NCBI RefSeq assembly: GCF_014621695.1
Contig: NZ_CP061281.1
Span: 4,030,001 to 4,094,000, forward strand
Source of the DNA: Streptomyces xanthii
GTDB lineage: Bacteria; Actinomycetota; Actinomycetes; Streptomycetales; Streptomycetaceae
Length of the DNA stretch: 64,000 nucleotides
Reading direction: 5' to 3'
The position numbers and the translations under genes are program-made. The notes beneath the pieces were generated by a model. The model had not been told where the DNA came from and did not search any database. It was given only the letters and a program-made list of their open reading frames with translations. Positions 8,543 through 17,501 of the stretch are shown here, piece after piece; position 1 is the first letter of the stretch, and each line of letters begins with the position of its first letter.

Positions 8543-9400
8543 TCACTTCCGGTTGTAGAGGCGCATCGTGACCGGGCCGAAGACGGCGACGAGGACGGCG
8601 GCCCAGCCAAGGGACCACAGCACCTCGTCGGTGGGCCAGTCGCCCTCCATGAGGCCGCGGACGGCGGAGGCGACGTGGGTGACGGGGTTGTTGTTGACGA
8701 AGGCCTGGAGCCAGCCGGGCATGGTCTCGGGCTTGACGAAGATGTCGCTGAGGAAGGTCAGCGGGAAGATCACCATCATGCTGACGCCCATGACGGACTT
8801 CTCGGTGCGCAGGAGCAGCCCGAACATCGTCCAGATCCATGAGAACGCGAACGAGAAGACGAGCAGCAGGGCCACGCCCGCGAGGACGCCGGGGAACCCG
8901 CCGTCCGGCCGGAAGCCCATGATCAGGCCGACGGCGAGCATGACGACGGAGGCGATCGTGTAGCGCAGGGCGTCGCCAAGCAGGTAGCCGACCATGACGG
9001 CCGGGCGCCAGATCGGCAGGGTGCGGAAGCGGTCGAAGACGCCCTTCTCGATGTCGGTGTTGACCGAGACGCCCGTGTACATCGTGATCATGACGACGGA
9101 CATCACGAGGATGCCGGGCAGCAGGTACTGGATGTACTCGCGCGGGGAACCGGCGAGCGCGCCCCCGAAGAGGTACGTGTACATCAGCACCATCATGATC
9201 GGGAACGCCGTCACATCGAACAGCTGTTCTGGTACGTGTTTGATCTTCAGGACCGCGCGCCAGCCGAACGTGAGCGAGGCGGCGAGCGCGCTCGGGCGCC
9301 GCGGCCGCTCCGTGGCGACCAGCAGCGCGGCCAGCGAGTCGGCGCTGACCGGAGCGAGGTCCTGTGCCTCGCCCGTTCCGGTACCGGTGGCGGTGCTCAT
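8543..9400 (-). CDS. ABC-2 type transporter permease (DrrB-like)
   Basis: Membrane half of a two-gene drug or lipid exporter. The 285 residues contain an N-terminal cytoplasmic stretch, then six membrane segments, and the ABC-2 family features [19 protein letters not shown] near the start of the membrane domain, [15 protein letters not shown] after the second helix and [15 protein letters not shown] near the end. The family length is normal. Its ATG overlaps the stop codon of the ATPase gene as ATGA, so the two are translationally coupled. Substrate cannot be read from the sequence; there are no biosynthetic genes alongside to suggest a self-resistance role. Confidence 0.88.
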   Translation of the reverse strand: MSTATGTGTGEAQDLAPVSADSLAALLVATERPRRPSALAASLTFGWRAVLKIKHVPEQLFDVTAFPIMMVLMYTYLFGGALAGSPREYIQYLLPGILVMSVVMITMYTGVSVNTDIEKGVFDRFRTLPIWRPAVMVGYLLGDALRYTIASVVMLAVGLIMGFRPDGGFPGVLAGVALLLVFSFAFSWIWTMFGLLLRTEKSVMGVSMMVIFPLTFLSDIFVKPETMPGWLQAFVNNNPVTHVASAVRGLMEGDWPTDEVLWSLGWAAVLVAVFGPVTMRLYNRK

Positions 9401-10401
9401 GCCGGGTCCTCCTCGGGGGTCCGGTCGGTCAGGGCCAGGAACACCTCGTCGAGGCTCGGCTGGCCCAGGGAGAAGTTGTCGACGGTGATGCCGGCCGCGG
9501 CCAGCTCGGCGAGCGCCCGGGACGCGGCCTCCGCGGCGCCCCGCCCGTTGCCCGCGCCGCCCACCCGCGCGGTGAGCGCGACCGGGTCCGGCTCCAGCTG
9601 CACGGCCGCGTCGAGCACCCGCGCCAGCAGCCGCTCCGCCTCCGGCCGCAGGTGCGCGTCCCGCAGCCGTACGTGCACGGCGCCCGCCCCGACCGAGGAC
9701 TTCAGCTCGCCCTTGGTGCCCTCGGCGATGACCCGGCCCCGGTCGATGACCGCGATCCGGGCCGCCAACTGGTCGGCCTCGTCCAGGTACTGCGTGGTGA
9801 GCAGCACGGTCGTGCCCTGCGCGACGACGGCCCGGACGATCTCCCACACCTGGTTGCGGCTGCGCGGGTCGAGGCCCGTCGTCGGCTCGTCCAGGAACAG
9901 CAGGTCCGGGGTGTTGAGGATCGACGCGGCGATGTCGATGCGGCGCCGCATGCCCCCCGAGTAGTTCTTCACCTGCCGGCCCGCCGCCTCGGCGAGCCCG
10001 AACGCCTCCAGGAGCTGCCCCGCGCGGGCGGCCGCCGACTTCCTCCCGTGGCCGGTGAGGCGCGCGAGCAGCACCAGGTTCTCCTGGCCCGTCAGATCCT
10101 CGTCCACGGACGCGTACTGGCCGGTCAGGCTGACCCGCGAGCGCACCGCGTCCGCCTCGCGCACCACGTCGTGCCCGAACACATGGGCCTCGCCCGCGTC
10201 CGGCCGCAGCAGCGTCGCGAGCATCTTCACCGTGGTCGTCTTGCCCGCGCCGTTCGGCCCGAGCACGCCGTAGACCGTGCCGGCCGGGACGCTCAGGTCG
10301 ACGCCGTCCACGGCGCGGTTCTCGCCGAAGGTCTTGACCAGTCCCGCCGTCTCGATGGCGAGCCCGGTACGGGTCCTCGCGGCGGCTGCCGTGCTGCTCA
10401 T
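9397..10401 (-). CDS. ABC transporter ATP-binding protein (DrrA-like)
   Basis: ATPase subunit of the exporter whose permease is encoded next. In 334 residues: Walker [11 protein letters not shown] (about 48-57), signature [13 protein letters not shown] (about 148), Walker [17 protein letters not shown] (about 167) and the H-loop region replaced by Gln in [11 protein letters not shown], as is usual for DrrA relatives. The C-terminal 100 residues form the extra domain typical of the daunorubicin-resistance ATPases. The start ATG at 10401 has GAGAGGGG about nine bases upstream. Genes are coupled (ATGA). Role: energising export of a hydrophobic compound, substrate unknown. Confidence 0.92.
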   Translation of the reverse strand: MSSTAAAARTRTGLAIETAGLVKTFGENRAVDGVDLSVPAGTVYGVLGPNGAGKTTTVKMLATLLRPDAGEAHVFGHDVVREADAVRSRVSLTGQYASVDEDLTGQENLVLLARLTGHGRKSAAARAGQLLEAFGLAEAAGRQVKNYSGGMRRRIDIAASILNTPDLLFLDEPTTGLDPRSRNQVWEIVRAVVAQGTTVLLTTQYLDEADQLAARIAVIDRGRVIAEGTKGELKSSVGAGAVHVRLRDAHLRPEAERLLARVLDAAVQLEPDPVALTARVGGAGNGRGAAEAASRALAELAAAGITVDNFSLGQPSLDEVFLALTDRTPEEDPA

Positions 10402-10560
10402 GTCGGGATGCCCCTCTCGCGGTCACGTCACAGATGCAGACCCGCCCGGGCCCGCGAACTCATCGGCGTACGGCCCTGTTGCCACTGGGGCAGGAGTGGC
10501 TCCGGTGGAGCACTGGGCCGAACGGGTGTTTCCTGGGTGTGGGGAGCTAGGAGGACGATC

Positions 10561-11001
10561 ATGCGCCGAACAACTCCGGCCATCGCCGCGGCCACGCTCG
10601 TCGCGGGCGGCGTGCTCGCCGTGACGGCGGCGGCCCCGGCCAGTGCGGGCAGCGGCGTCGTCTGGGGGACCGTCGTCTCCCAGAGCGAACTCAACGTCCG
10701 CTCGGGCCCGAGCACTTCGGACCCGGTCGTCACCCGGCTCGAACCGGGCGACCAGGACCGCATCGAGTGCGCGACCAACGGCTCTCGGGTGCACGGCGAT
10801 CCGGCCTGGTTCTGGCTGATCGGCGCCCGCGGCTGGGTCAGCGCCACATACATCGACACCGACGGCCGCTCCGTGCCGAGCTGCGAGACGCCGTGCCCGC
10901 CCGACCACCCGCAGCGTGACAGCCACAGCACCGACTACCGCGACAGCCCGACCTTCTGGTTCCGCTCGGAGACCAGCATCGAGTTCGGCGTCACGTACTG
11001 A
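10561..11001 (+). CDS. Secreted SH3-domain protein
   Basis: 146-residue exported protein. A Sec signal peptide of about 28 residues (basic RR, long Ala/Val core, ASAG cleavage area) is followed by one bacterial SH3 fold with the typical SELNVRSGPSTSDPVVTRLEPG opening and a GWVSATYI closing strand; two Cys (ECATN and SCETPC) may form a disulfide. The C-terminal tail (YRDSPTFWFRSETSIEFG) is family-like but of unknown use. Such proteins often bind peptidoglycan or other cell-wall polymers. AGGAGG stands six bases before the ATG. It is divergent from the DrrAB-like operon and ends in a strong shared terminator. Confidence 0.82.
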   Translation: MRRTTPAIAAATLVAGGVLAVTAAAPASAGSGVVWGTVVSQSELNVRSGPSTSDPVVTRLEPGDQDRIECATNGSRVHGDPAWFWLIGARGWVSATYIDTDGRSVPSCETPCPPDHPQRDSHSTDYRDSPTFWFRSETSIEFGVTY

Positions 11002-11024
11002 GCCGCCGACCGGCCCCGCACGAG

Positions 11025-11065
11025 GGGAGGCGCCCCGGAGGTCCTGGACCTCCGGGGCGCCTCCC
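11025..11065. terminator. Bidirectional terminator, 20-bp perfect stem
   Basis: Arms 11025-11044 and 11046-11065 are a perfect 20-bp inverted repeat around a single central T (effective loop about three bases). It lies between convergent genes ending at 11001 and 11090. Confidence 0.88.
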
Positions 11066-11089
11066 GTGCTGCCGGTCGTCCCGGCGCCG

Positions 11090-11506
11090 TCAGACGTACT
11101 CGCTCGCCGAGTAGTAGCGGTAGTAGACCGCGATGAAGACGCCCGCCGCGATGAACGCGCCGAGGAACACCGACCACAGGATCCCGCCGTCGGCCAGGCT
11201 GTGCAGGAACCCGATCGAGACACCGGCCATCACGCCCCAGGCGCCCGCGCGGGCGAAGAAGTGCCGGCCCGCCTGCGCCGCCGACCACTGGTGGATGCCG
11301 AAGCAGAGCACCGCCACGAGGATGCCGGTGACGAAACCGAGCGCGATGTTGCCGCCGGTGACGGCCTCGCCGTAGCGCTGGATGTTCGCCGCCCAGAAGC
11401 CGTAGGCGGTTCCCGCGACGAACGGCAGGACCACGGCCGGACTGGTCGGGGCGAGTGCCGCGCCGCCGGGGCGCCGCCGGGATGCGGGTGCCGCGTGCTG
11501 AGCCAT
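11090..11506 (-). CDS. Small integral membrane protein, unknown
   Basis: 138 residues with four predicted membrane helices: SPAVVLPFVAGTAYGFW, then GNIALGFVTGILVAVLCFGI, WGVMAGVSIGFLHSL and LWSVFLGAFIAAGVFIAVYY. The C-terminus ends YYRYYSASEYV. The N-terminus is a short basic, Ala-rich cytoplasmic segment. AAAGGAG lies seven to eight bases before the ATG. Nothing in the sequence gives an enzymatic motif. It is divergent from an NmrA-like gene 124 bp away and convergent with the SH3 gene. Similar small membrane proteins are common in Streptomyces; I do not recognise a named family. Confidence 0.7.
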   Translation of the reverse strand: MAQHAAPASRRRPGGAALAPTSPAVVLPFVAGTAYGFWAANIQRYGEAVTGGNIALGFVTGILVAVLCFGIHQWSAAQAGRHFFARAGAWGVMAGVSIGFLHSLADGGILWSVFLGAFIAAGVFIAVYYRYYSASEYV

Positions 11507-11630
11507 GTCGGGCTCCTTTCTCACGTCCCCCGGGACCCCTTTGGGCCCGGGTTCCCCGTCTTTCCATTGACCGCTCGCGGCGGGCGTAGTGCAACATGCG
11601 GGGCCGTCGGGCCCGTGTTTCGCTGGGCCC

Positions 11631-12266
11631 ATGAACATCGTGCTGTTCGGCGCCACCGGCATGGTCGGCAGCCGCATCGCCGCCGAGGCCCTCGCCCGCG
11701 GCCACCGGGTCACGGCGGTCAGCCGGTCCGGCGGCTCCCCGCTGCCCGGCGTCACCGCGGCCGCCGCGGACTGCTCCGACCCCGTGAAGGTGGGCGAGCT
11801 CGCGGAGGGCCACGACGCCGTCGCCAGCGCCCTCGCGCCGCCACGCGACGGCTCCGACCCGACGCTGCCCTTCCTGGCCCTCAACGAGGCGCTGGTGGCG
11901 GGAGTGCGCAGGTCAGGGGTGTCGCGGCTGGTCGTGGTGGGCGGCTCGGGCAACCTGTTCGCCGAACCGGGCCGGATGCTCCTCGACCAGCCCGGCTTCC
12001 CCGACGACTACCGCGGCGAGGCCCTGGCCCACCGCGACGTCCTGACCTATCTGCGCACCGTCGACGACCTCGACTGGACCTGTGTGTCCCCGGCCGCGGA
12101 CATCGCCCCCGGTGAGCGCACCGGCGAGTTCCGCGTCGGCGGCGACCGCCTCATGACCGACGAGCACGGCAACAGCCGGATCAGCGCCGAGGACTACGCG
12201 ATCGCCTTCGTCGACGAACTCGAACGCGACGCGCACTCCCGGGGCCGCATGTCCGTCGCCTACTGA
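11631..12266 (+). CDS. NAD(P)-binding NmrA/SDR-like oxidoreductase
   Basis: 211-residue Rossmann protein of the atypical short-chain dehydrogenase (NmrA / NAD(P)H-binding) family. The dinucleotide motif VLFGATGMVGSRIA is at residues 4-17, and RLVVVGGSGNLF follows beta-4. No catalytic YxxxK is obvious, so it may sense or isomerise rather than reduce. The C-terminal part (DWTCVSPAADIAPGERTG, ISAEDYAIAFVDELE) is typical of the family. The ATG has no clear ribosome-binding site, suggesting a short or absent leader. It is convergent with parB, 20 bp apart with no hairpin between them. Confidence 0.8.
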   Translation: MNIVLFGATGMVGSRIAAEALARGHRVTAVSRSGGSPLPGVTAAAADCSDPVKVGELAEGHDAVASALAPPRDGSDPTLPFLALNEALVAGVRRSGVSRLVVVGGSGNLFAEPGRMLLDQPGFPDDYRGEALAHRDVLTYLRTVDDLDWTCVSPAADIAPGERTGEFRVGGDRLMTDEHGNSRISAEDYAIAFVDELERDAHSRGRMSVAY

Positions 12267-12286
12267 CCCGGGGCCTCCCGTCCGGA

Positions 12287-13117
12287 TCAGGCGCGGCCGA
12301 GGAGCTCCACGACGCGGTCGAGGGCGGCCGGGGCCAGATGCCGGCGCAGCGCCTCGACGACGTCCTCCGGGGTGCCCCGGCTGTCGATCTTGATTACGCC
12401 GTAATCGCGGCCGCCGCGCCGCTCGCCCCGGGCGGCCGGCACGGACGGGGCCGGCAGCGCGCCGTGGTGCCCCGGCAGAGCCTGGTCCTCGCGGGGGAGC
12501 CGGGCGATCCGCCGGGCGTCCTCGACCGAGACGCGGCCGTCCGCGAGCGCCTCCTGGATGTCCTCGCGCAGCTTCATCAGCGACAGGCGCTGCGAGACGA
12601 AGCCCTGCGTCTTGCCGATCCGGGCCGCGACCTGACGCTGCGAGTACCCGTACGCGGTGATCAGGCCCTGGATGGCCTGCGCCTGCTCCAGCTCCGTGAG
12701 GTCGTCGCGCTGCACGTTCTCGATGAGCGCGTCCTCGTCGGACCGGCTGGCGTCGTCCCGCACCAGCACCGGCACCTCGTCCAGGCCCGCCATCCGGGCC
12801 GCCGCGAGCCTGCGGTGCCCGTGCAGCACGACGTACGGGGCCGCTCCGACGGCCTCCCGGTGGTGCGGGTGGGCGGCCAGGAACACGGCCGCCGGGACCA
12901 CGCCGAGCGCCTGGAGCACCCCGCGCTCGCGCACCGTCTCGGCGAGTCCGTCCAGGTCGCGCAGCTCGTGACGGGGGTTGTCGGGGTTCTCGGCGAGGTC
13001 GCTGACCGGCACCGTGAGCGGCTTGGTGTCGGGCCTGCGGCGCGGGCCCGGGGCGGTCGCCGCCGGGGTGTCCGGGCCCGTGGCCAGCAGCGAGGACAGG
13101 TCCGTGCGGCGCCCCAT
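12287..13117 (-). CDS. ParB/Spo0J-like partition protein (second, non-ori locus type)
   Basis: 276 residues. The N-terminal ParB/Srx domain (about 35-150) has ENPDNPRHELRDLDGLAETVRERG, the nucleotide-binding GHRRLAAARMAG and the ENVQRDDLTELEQA motif. A helix-turn-helix follows (YGYSQRQVAARIGKTQGFVSQRL in pieces, about 165-190). The stretch between the first helix and the GHRR motif is about 20 residues longer than in Spo0J, reminiscent of KorB-type proteins. The C-terminus is short and may dimerise. Start overlaps the parA stop as ATGA, so the two are coupled. No obvious copies of the consensus centromere palindrome GTTTCACGTGAAAC were seen nearby. Confidence 0.85.
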   Translation of the reverse strand: MGRRTDLSSLLATGPDTPAATAPGPRRRPDTKPLTVPVSDLAENPDNPRHELRDLDGLAETVRERGVLQALGVVPAAVFLAAHPHHREAVGAAPYVVLHGHRRLAAARMAGLDEVPVLVRDDASRSDEDALIENVQRDDLTELEQAQAIQGLITAYGYSQRQVAARIGKTQGFVSQRLSLMKLREDIQEALADGRVSVEDARRIARLPREDQALPGHHGALPAPSVPAARGERRGGRDYGVIKIDSRGTPEDVVEALRRHLAPAALDRVVELLGRA

Positions 13118-13905
13118 CAGACGTTCACCTTCTTCTTGGTGCGGGCCTTGGCCGTCGTACGGGGCTTGCGCGCGGGCTTCGGGATCGCGGCGAGCCCCAC
13201 CTCCAGGGCGAGCCGGAAGAAGTCCTCGCGGGCCTGGAGCGCGACGCGGTTGGCCCCGTACTGGGTGACGACCAGGCCGTCGGCGCTGGCCCGCGTGTGC
13301 AGCTTGTAGTGGCGCACGACGGTACGGGCCAGGGGCCAGCCCTGGGCCTCGACGAACGCGCGGGTCTGCGTCAGGTCGGCCTTGCCGTCGCGCGGGTCCC
13401 AGTTGTTGATGACCACGCGGAACGGCAGTCCGCGCGGCTTCACGACCCGCTCGATCGTGCGCTGCGTCGGCTGGAAGCTCAGCGGCTCCGGCTCGACCGG
13501 CACGATGACGTCGGTGGCGTTGGACAGCACGGCGCGCAGGGCGTCGGCGGCGGCGCCCTTGCCGAGAGGGTCGGCGCCGTCGTCCTCGGCGAGGTCGAGC
13601 CAGCCCGGGGTGTCGACGAAGACGTGCTGGGCGGACGGGATGCGGGACAGTGCGGCGAGGCCGGCCAGGTCGTCGTGGGCCTGCACGAAGTCGAAGGGCA
13701 GGTCCTCGCCGACCCGCTCGGACCACCAAACGGCGGAGCCCTGCGGGTCGATGGACACGGCGACGACGGGCGGCTGCCCGTCGCCTCCGGCGCTCTTGGC
13801 GGTGCCGGCGCCGAGGACGTCCGCGGTGACGGCGGCGAGGTTCACGGCGAGCGTGGACTTACCGACGCCGCCCTTCTGATTGAGGATCACGTGTACGTGC
13901 GCCAC
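13117..13905 (-). CDS. ParA-like Walker ATPase
   Basis: Deviant Walker-A partition ATPase of 262 residues. Motif A is NQKGGVGKSTLAVN (residues about 8-21, with the signature Lys), A' around VAVSIDPQGSAVWW, and Walker B around HVFVDTPGWLD. A basic Lys/Arg-rich tail (KPARKPRTTAKARTKKK) could bind DNA nonspecifically. The GTG at 13905 is the start; GGGAG precedes it. Together with the coupled ParB-like gene it forms a two-gene segregation module. Since this does not look like the gid-proximal parAB of the origin and no replication gene is adjacent, it is probably an accessory chromosome or septation factor rather than a plasmid remnant. Confidence 0.87.
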   Translation of the reverse strand: MAHVHVILNQKGGVGKSTLAVNLAAVTADVLGAGTAKSAGGDGQPPVVAVSIDPQGSAVWWSERVGEDLPFDFVQAHDDLAGLAALSRIPSAQHVFVDTPGWLDLAEDDGADPLGKGAAADALRAVLSNATDVIVPVEPEPLSFQPTQRTIERVVKPRGLPFRVVINNWDPRDGKADLTQTRAFVEAQGWPLARTVVRHYKLHTRASADGLVVTQYGANRVALQAREDFFRLALEVGLAAIPKPARKPRTTAKARTKKKVNV

Positions 13906-14039
13906 GAGGTACTCCCGTATGGGGCGGTTTTGGGGGGTTTTGCTCGTGGTTACTTTGGCAGTGCGGGTTCTTTTGGGCGCGGGTACACGCCGTGCGTGGG
14001 GGCGGGAACGGGTGTGTTGGCGGCTGCGGGTACGTCGTG

Positions 14040-14212
14040 GCTGGTCGCGCAGTTCCCCGCGCCCCTGAAGGCATGCGGCTTCGCCGCGCCTTCCCCGAAA
14101 ACAGGCGCCCGCACCTGCGTCGGGGAAATGCGACCCGAAGGGTCTGCATTTCAGGGGCGCGGGGCTGTGTCCATCAGCGGCTCCGCCGCGGGGCGCGACC
14201 AGCCCCCACCGG
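14040..14212. repeat. Palindromic repeat element, copy B (intergenic)
   Basis: The 334-bp gap between parA and the DUF4389 gene contains this composite. Its left arm (about 14046-14070) reads like that of copy A, followed by hairpin segments around GGCTTCGCC and ACCCGAAGGGT, a right half-arm (about 14152-14166) and a second palindrome ending near 14212. The rest of the gap, 13906-14039, is the AT-richer promoter region of parA with G/T runs on the plus strand and nothing else recognised. Confidence 0.75.
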
Positions 14213-14239
14213 GGCGCACCCGGTCGCGAAGGGCCGGAG

Positions 14240-15025
14240 CTACGGCGAGGCCTCCAGGGACGGGGGTGTCATCGGGCGGACCGAACCGCCCGCCCAGCCC
14301 AGGACACCGAGCACCAGGAACGCGCCGAGCAGCATCTTCGCCGAGGCGCCCAGGAAGAGCGGCCGCGTCCCCGAAGGCCCCCGGACCACCCCGATCGCCG
14401 AGTCCACCGACCCCTGGTCGCCGAACAACCGCTTGGGGTACGCCGAGGACAGCAGCAGCACGTACGCCCCGACCCGCATCCGATAGCGCAGCACCGCCGC
14501 ACTCGCCCCGAAGAGCGGCAACGGCATCCGTCCGAGGGCCAGCACCACCAGCCACGTCACGAACGACACGGCCCACCACCCGGCCGTCACCAGCGCGCAC
14601 ACGAGCGCCGCGGGCAGCACGAGCGGCAGCCGGAACAGCACGGCGAACCGGTTCAGCGCCGAGGAGTGCAGCCGCACCTGCACCGGGTAGCCGAAGGGCC
14701 GTTCCAGGGCGAACGGCGGCAGCCGGTCCGTGAGCAGCATCGCCGACGCCGACAGCCGTGTCTCGTAGCCGAGGAAGCCCGCGAGCCAGCGTTCCAGCCG
14801 GTCCGGCGCCCGGCCGATGAGCAGCGCCCCGCACCAGGCGGCCACGACGACGGGCACGGAGACGAGCGACAGCACGACGAGCACCACCGCGTGCGGCAGC
14901 AGCAGGAGCAGCCGGAGCAGCACGGTGAGCCGGTTCTGCCGGCCGGGCGGCGGCACCTCGAGTTCGGGGAGCGGTTCGGCGCCGGGGACGAGCGGGACCG
15001 TGCCGAAGCCGGGAGACGTGGACAT
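14240..15025 (-). CDS. DUF4389 domain membrane protein
   Basis: 261 residues. A short Pro-rich N-terminus precedes a first hydrophobic bundle (RLTVLLRLLLLLPHAVVLVVLS and the following VVVAAWCGALLIGR), then ERWLAGFLGYETRLSASAMLL, the region typical of DUF4389 proteins. A PFALERPFGYPVQVRLH segment leads to a second bundle (residues about 135-185) and GMLP-like loops, ending with one C-terminal helix. Duplicated architecture and length fit the family. No function is known. ATG at 15025 lacks a strong ribosome-binding site; a GTG five codons upstream is possible. It is 98 bp downstream of the frameshifted MFS gene's stop and on the same strand. Confidence 0.75.
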   Translation of the reverse strand: MSTSPGFGTVPLVPGAEPLPELEVPPPGRQNRLTVLLRLLLLLPHAVVLVVLSLVSVPVVVAAWCGALLIGRAPDRLERWLAGFLGYETRLSASAMLLTDRLPPFALERPFGYPVQVRLHSSALNRFAVLFRLPLVLPAALVCALVTAGWWAVSFVTWLVVLALGRMPLPLFGASAAVLRYRMRVGAYVLLLSSAYPKRLFGDQGSVDSAIGVVRGPSGTRPLFLGASAKMLLGAFLVLGVLGWAGGSVRPMTPPSLEASP

Positions 15026-15123
15026 GCCGCAACTGTGCACAGCGCCGCAGGTCACGGCATCCGCTCGCACCCGTTCAGGTGGCGGCCCGCCCGGAGCCAG
15101 AGGGCGTTGCGGGCACAACTCCC

Positions 15124-16349
15124 TTATGTCGTACTGGAGTTGAGGGCGCGGAGCAGGAGTGGCGTGGCCAGCAGGAGGACTCCGGCGACGGCCAGTGCCG
15201 TCCGCGTCCCGGTCAGCGCCGCGAGCGCGCCCCAGGCCAGGGTCAGCGCCGCCGTCACCGCCTTGCCCGTGACCGTCCAGGCGGACAGCACCCGGGCCAC
15301 CCGGTCCGGCTCCGTGCGCCGCAGCCGCTCCCCGGCGAGCACCGGGTTGAAGACGCCGCAGCAGAAGATGAGACCCAGCTCGACGGCCATCACGGTGAAC
15401 AGGCCGCCGGTCCCGGTCCCCACGAACGCCAGGCCCAGCGGCCAGCAGGCGCGGGCCGTGCCGCTGACCCGGAGCACACGGTCCGCCCCGTACCGCCGGA
15501 CGAGCCGGGGCGTCAGGCGGGAGCCGAGCAGGCCGCCCAGGCAGGGCACCGAGAAGGCGAGGCTGTACTCCCACACGGGGAAGCCGAGTTCGCGCAGCAT
15601 CAGCACCGCCATCAGCGGGGCACCGACCATGATCAGAGCGTTCACCAGGGTCGTGTTCAGGAACAGGGCCCGCAACTCGGGCCGCCGCCACAGATACGTC
15701 CAGCCCTCCGCGATCTCCGCCCGGCTCAGCGCCTTCCCGCCCCGCGCCGGCTCCGGCTCCGGGCGGCGGATCGCACGGACGCCGAGCGCCGACAGGACGT
15801 AGCTGACCGCGTCGCCCACGATCGCGGTCAGCGGCCCGAACACGCCGATCGCCGCACCGCCCAGCGGCGGCCCGAGCGCCGTCGCCGTCCAGGTCGTCGA
15901 CTCGAAGCGCGCGTTGGCGAGCAGCAGCCCCTCCGCCGGGACCAGCGCCTTCAGATGGGCCCCGCTCGCCGCGCGGAAGACGATGTCGGCGGTCGCCACG
16001 ACCACCGAGACCAGGACCAGCTGCGCGAACGTCAGCGCGTTGAGCACGTACGCGAGCGGCAGCGTCAGCAGCGCCGCGCAGCGCGCCAGGTCCGCCGCGA
16101 TCATCACGGGGCGCTTGCGGCGGAACTCCACCCACGGGCCCAGCGCACCGCGAGCAGCGCCCCGACCGCGATCCCGGCCGCCGCCAGGAACGACACCTGC
16201 GCCGGGCTGCTGTGCAGCGTCACCACCGCGATCAGCGAGAACGCGTCCAGGGCCAGCCAGCTGCCCGCCGTGCTCACCGCGAACGCGGCCCACAGCCACC
16301 CGAAATCCCGCCCGAGCCCCGCCCGGGCCCGCTCTGTCCCTGTCGCCAC
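15124..16349 (-). pseudogene. MFS transporter with a single-base frameshift
   Basis: A major facilitator of about 408 residues is split between two frames. The N-terminal part, starting at GTG 16349, reads FGWLWAAFAVSTAGSWLALD and continues to AGIAVGALLAV. The remainder continues in another frame as LGPWVEFRRKRPVMIAADLA, through to the TAA at 15124. The family expects VPLGPWVEFRRKRPVM at this junction; adding one C in the run at about 16145-16147 restores it exactly. The rest is intact, with twelve-helix content. It is either a recent loss, a sequencing error or, less likely, programmed frameshifting. It is divergent from a LysR gene, which may control it. Confidence 0.8.
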
Positions 16350-16405
16350 CCGGCGATCCAACGCCCCGTGCGCCCCGCCCGGCAAACAACCGCCGGGCCG
16401 ATCCG

Positions 16406-16422
16406 TACAACCCGTGGTTGTA
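16406..16422. promoter_or_regulatory. Palindromic operator at LysR start
   Basis: TACAACC-CGT-GGTTGTA: perfect 7-bp arms with a 3-bp centre. It runs right up to and includes the A of the LysR start codon, in the intergenic space shared with the divergent MFS gene. A regulator bound here would block LysR expression. Confidence 0.6.
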
Positions 16423-17357
16423 TGAACAGGGTGGACCTCGAAGCCGTACGCACCTTCGTCGCCGTCGCCGACGAGGGACAGATCCAGATCGCCGCGCAGG
16501 AGCTCGGCATCACCCAGCAGGCCGCCTCCAAGCGCATCGCCGCGCTGGAACGGCGGCTCGGCGTCCGCCTGTTCACCCGGACCCCGCGCGGCGCCCGGCT
16601 CACCCTGGACGGCCAGACCTTCCTGCCGCACGCCCGCGCCCTCACCGAGGCCGCCGACCGCGCCGCCGCCTCCGTACGCCCCGGCAGCCGCCCCCTGCGC
16701 GTCGACGTGCTCGGCACCAACCTCATCACCAATGGTCTGCTCCACGACTTCCACCGCGACCACCCCGGCGTCCCCCTCGACGTCGTCGCGCTCGGTGACG
16801 GCCGGGCCGCCCTCGAAGGCGTGCGGGACGGCGGGCTCGACGCCGCGTTCTGGGTGTCCCGGGTGCCCGACCGGCGGCTGCCGCCCGGGATGAGCGCCGC
16901 CCGCGTCGTCGACGAACCGGTCGTCCTCGTCACCGGCCCCGCCCACCCGCTCGCCGACGCGGCCGAGGTCACCCCCGGCGACCTCGCCGGGCACCGACTC
17001 TGGATGCCGGGTCTCGCCCCGGGCTCCGAATGGGCCGCGTACTACGCGCAGTTGGCGTCCGAGTACGGGCTGACCATCGACACGGGCGGCACCAACCTCG
17101 GCGGCGGGCACCTGCTGCGCACCGTCGCCGACGCGCCCGACGTCGCCACGCTCATGGGCACCCGCACCCCGCTCGTGCGCCCCGCGGGCATCGAGCTGCG
17201 CACCATTCCGGTACGCCGCCCCACCCCGCTCTACCCGCTCGCCCTGATGTGGCGCGACGACAACCGGCACCCTGGCCTCGCTGCCCTGCGCACCGCCCTG
17301 ACCGCCGGCTACCGGCCCCCGGACCCGGCCGCGCACTGGCTCCCCGACTGGGCGTGA
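16422..17357 (+). CDS. LysR family transcriptional regulator
   Basis: 311-residue LysR-type regulator. The N-terminal winged helix-turn-helix (residues 1-60) contains LEAVRTFVAVADEGQIQIAA, then ITQQAASKRIAALERRLGVRLF and RTPRGARLT. The effector-binding domain (about 90-300) begins LRVDVLG and has the usual two-lobe pattern. The ATG lies immediately against a 17-bp palindrome and has no Shine-Dalgarno sequence, so translation may be leaderless or start on an unusually short leader. The regulator is divergent from the MFS gene and is its likely controller; ligand unknown. Frame-restored MFS would be the exporter of that ligand. Confidence 0.9.
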   Translation: MNRVDLEAVRTFVAVADEGQIQIAAQELGITQQAASKRIAALERRLGVRLFTRTPRGARLTLDGQTFLPHARALTEAADRAAASVRPGSRPLRVDVLGTNLITNGLLHDFHRDHPGVPLDVVALGDGRAALEGVRDGGLDAAFWVSRVPDRRLPPGMSAARVVDEPVVLVTGPAHPLADAAEVTPGDLAGHRLWMPGLAPGSEWAAYYAQLASEYGLTIDTGGTNLGGGHLLRTVADAPDVATLMGTRTPLVRPAGIELRTIPVRRPTPLYPLALMWRDDNRHPGLAALRTALTAGYRPPDPAAHWLPDWA

Positions 17358-17501
17358 GCCGCGGGCCGTGGCAGCGGGCGGGCCGTGACATTTGTACGGG
17401 TGAGCCGGGGACGCTTCGCTCTGCCGGACACCCCCGCCTACCGGCCAGGATCGGTGGTGTCGGAGCACGGACACCACACCAGCGGCACCGGGGGACAGGC
17501 C

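Noticed and set aside
9397..10401. DrrAB pair as antibiotic self-resistance
   Set aside because: No biosynthetic genes nearby; this ABC family is widespread with many substrates.
12287..13905. Origin of replication or plasmid remnant at parAB
   Set aside because: No DnaA boxes, replicase or parS-type palindrome noticed.
13906..14039. Small gene or RNA in the gap upstream of parA
   Set aside because: No start with a ribosome-binding site and no conserved-looking frame; likely just promoter DNA.
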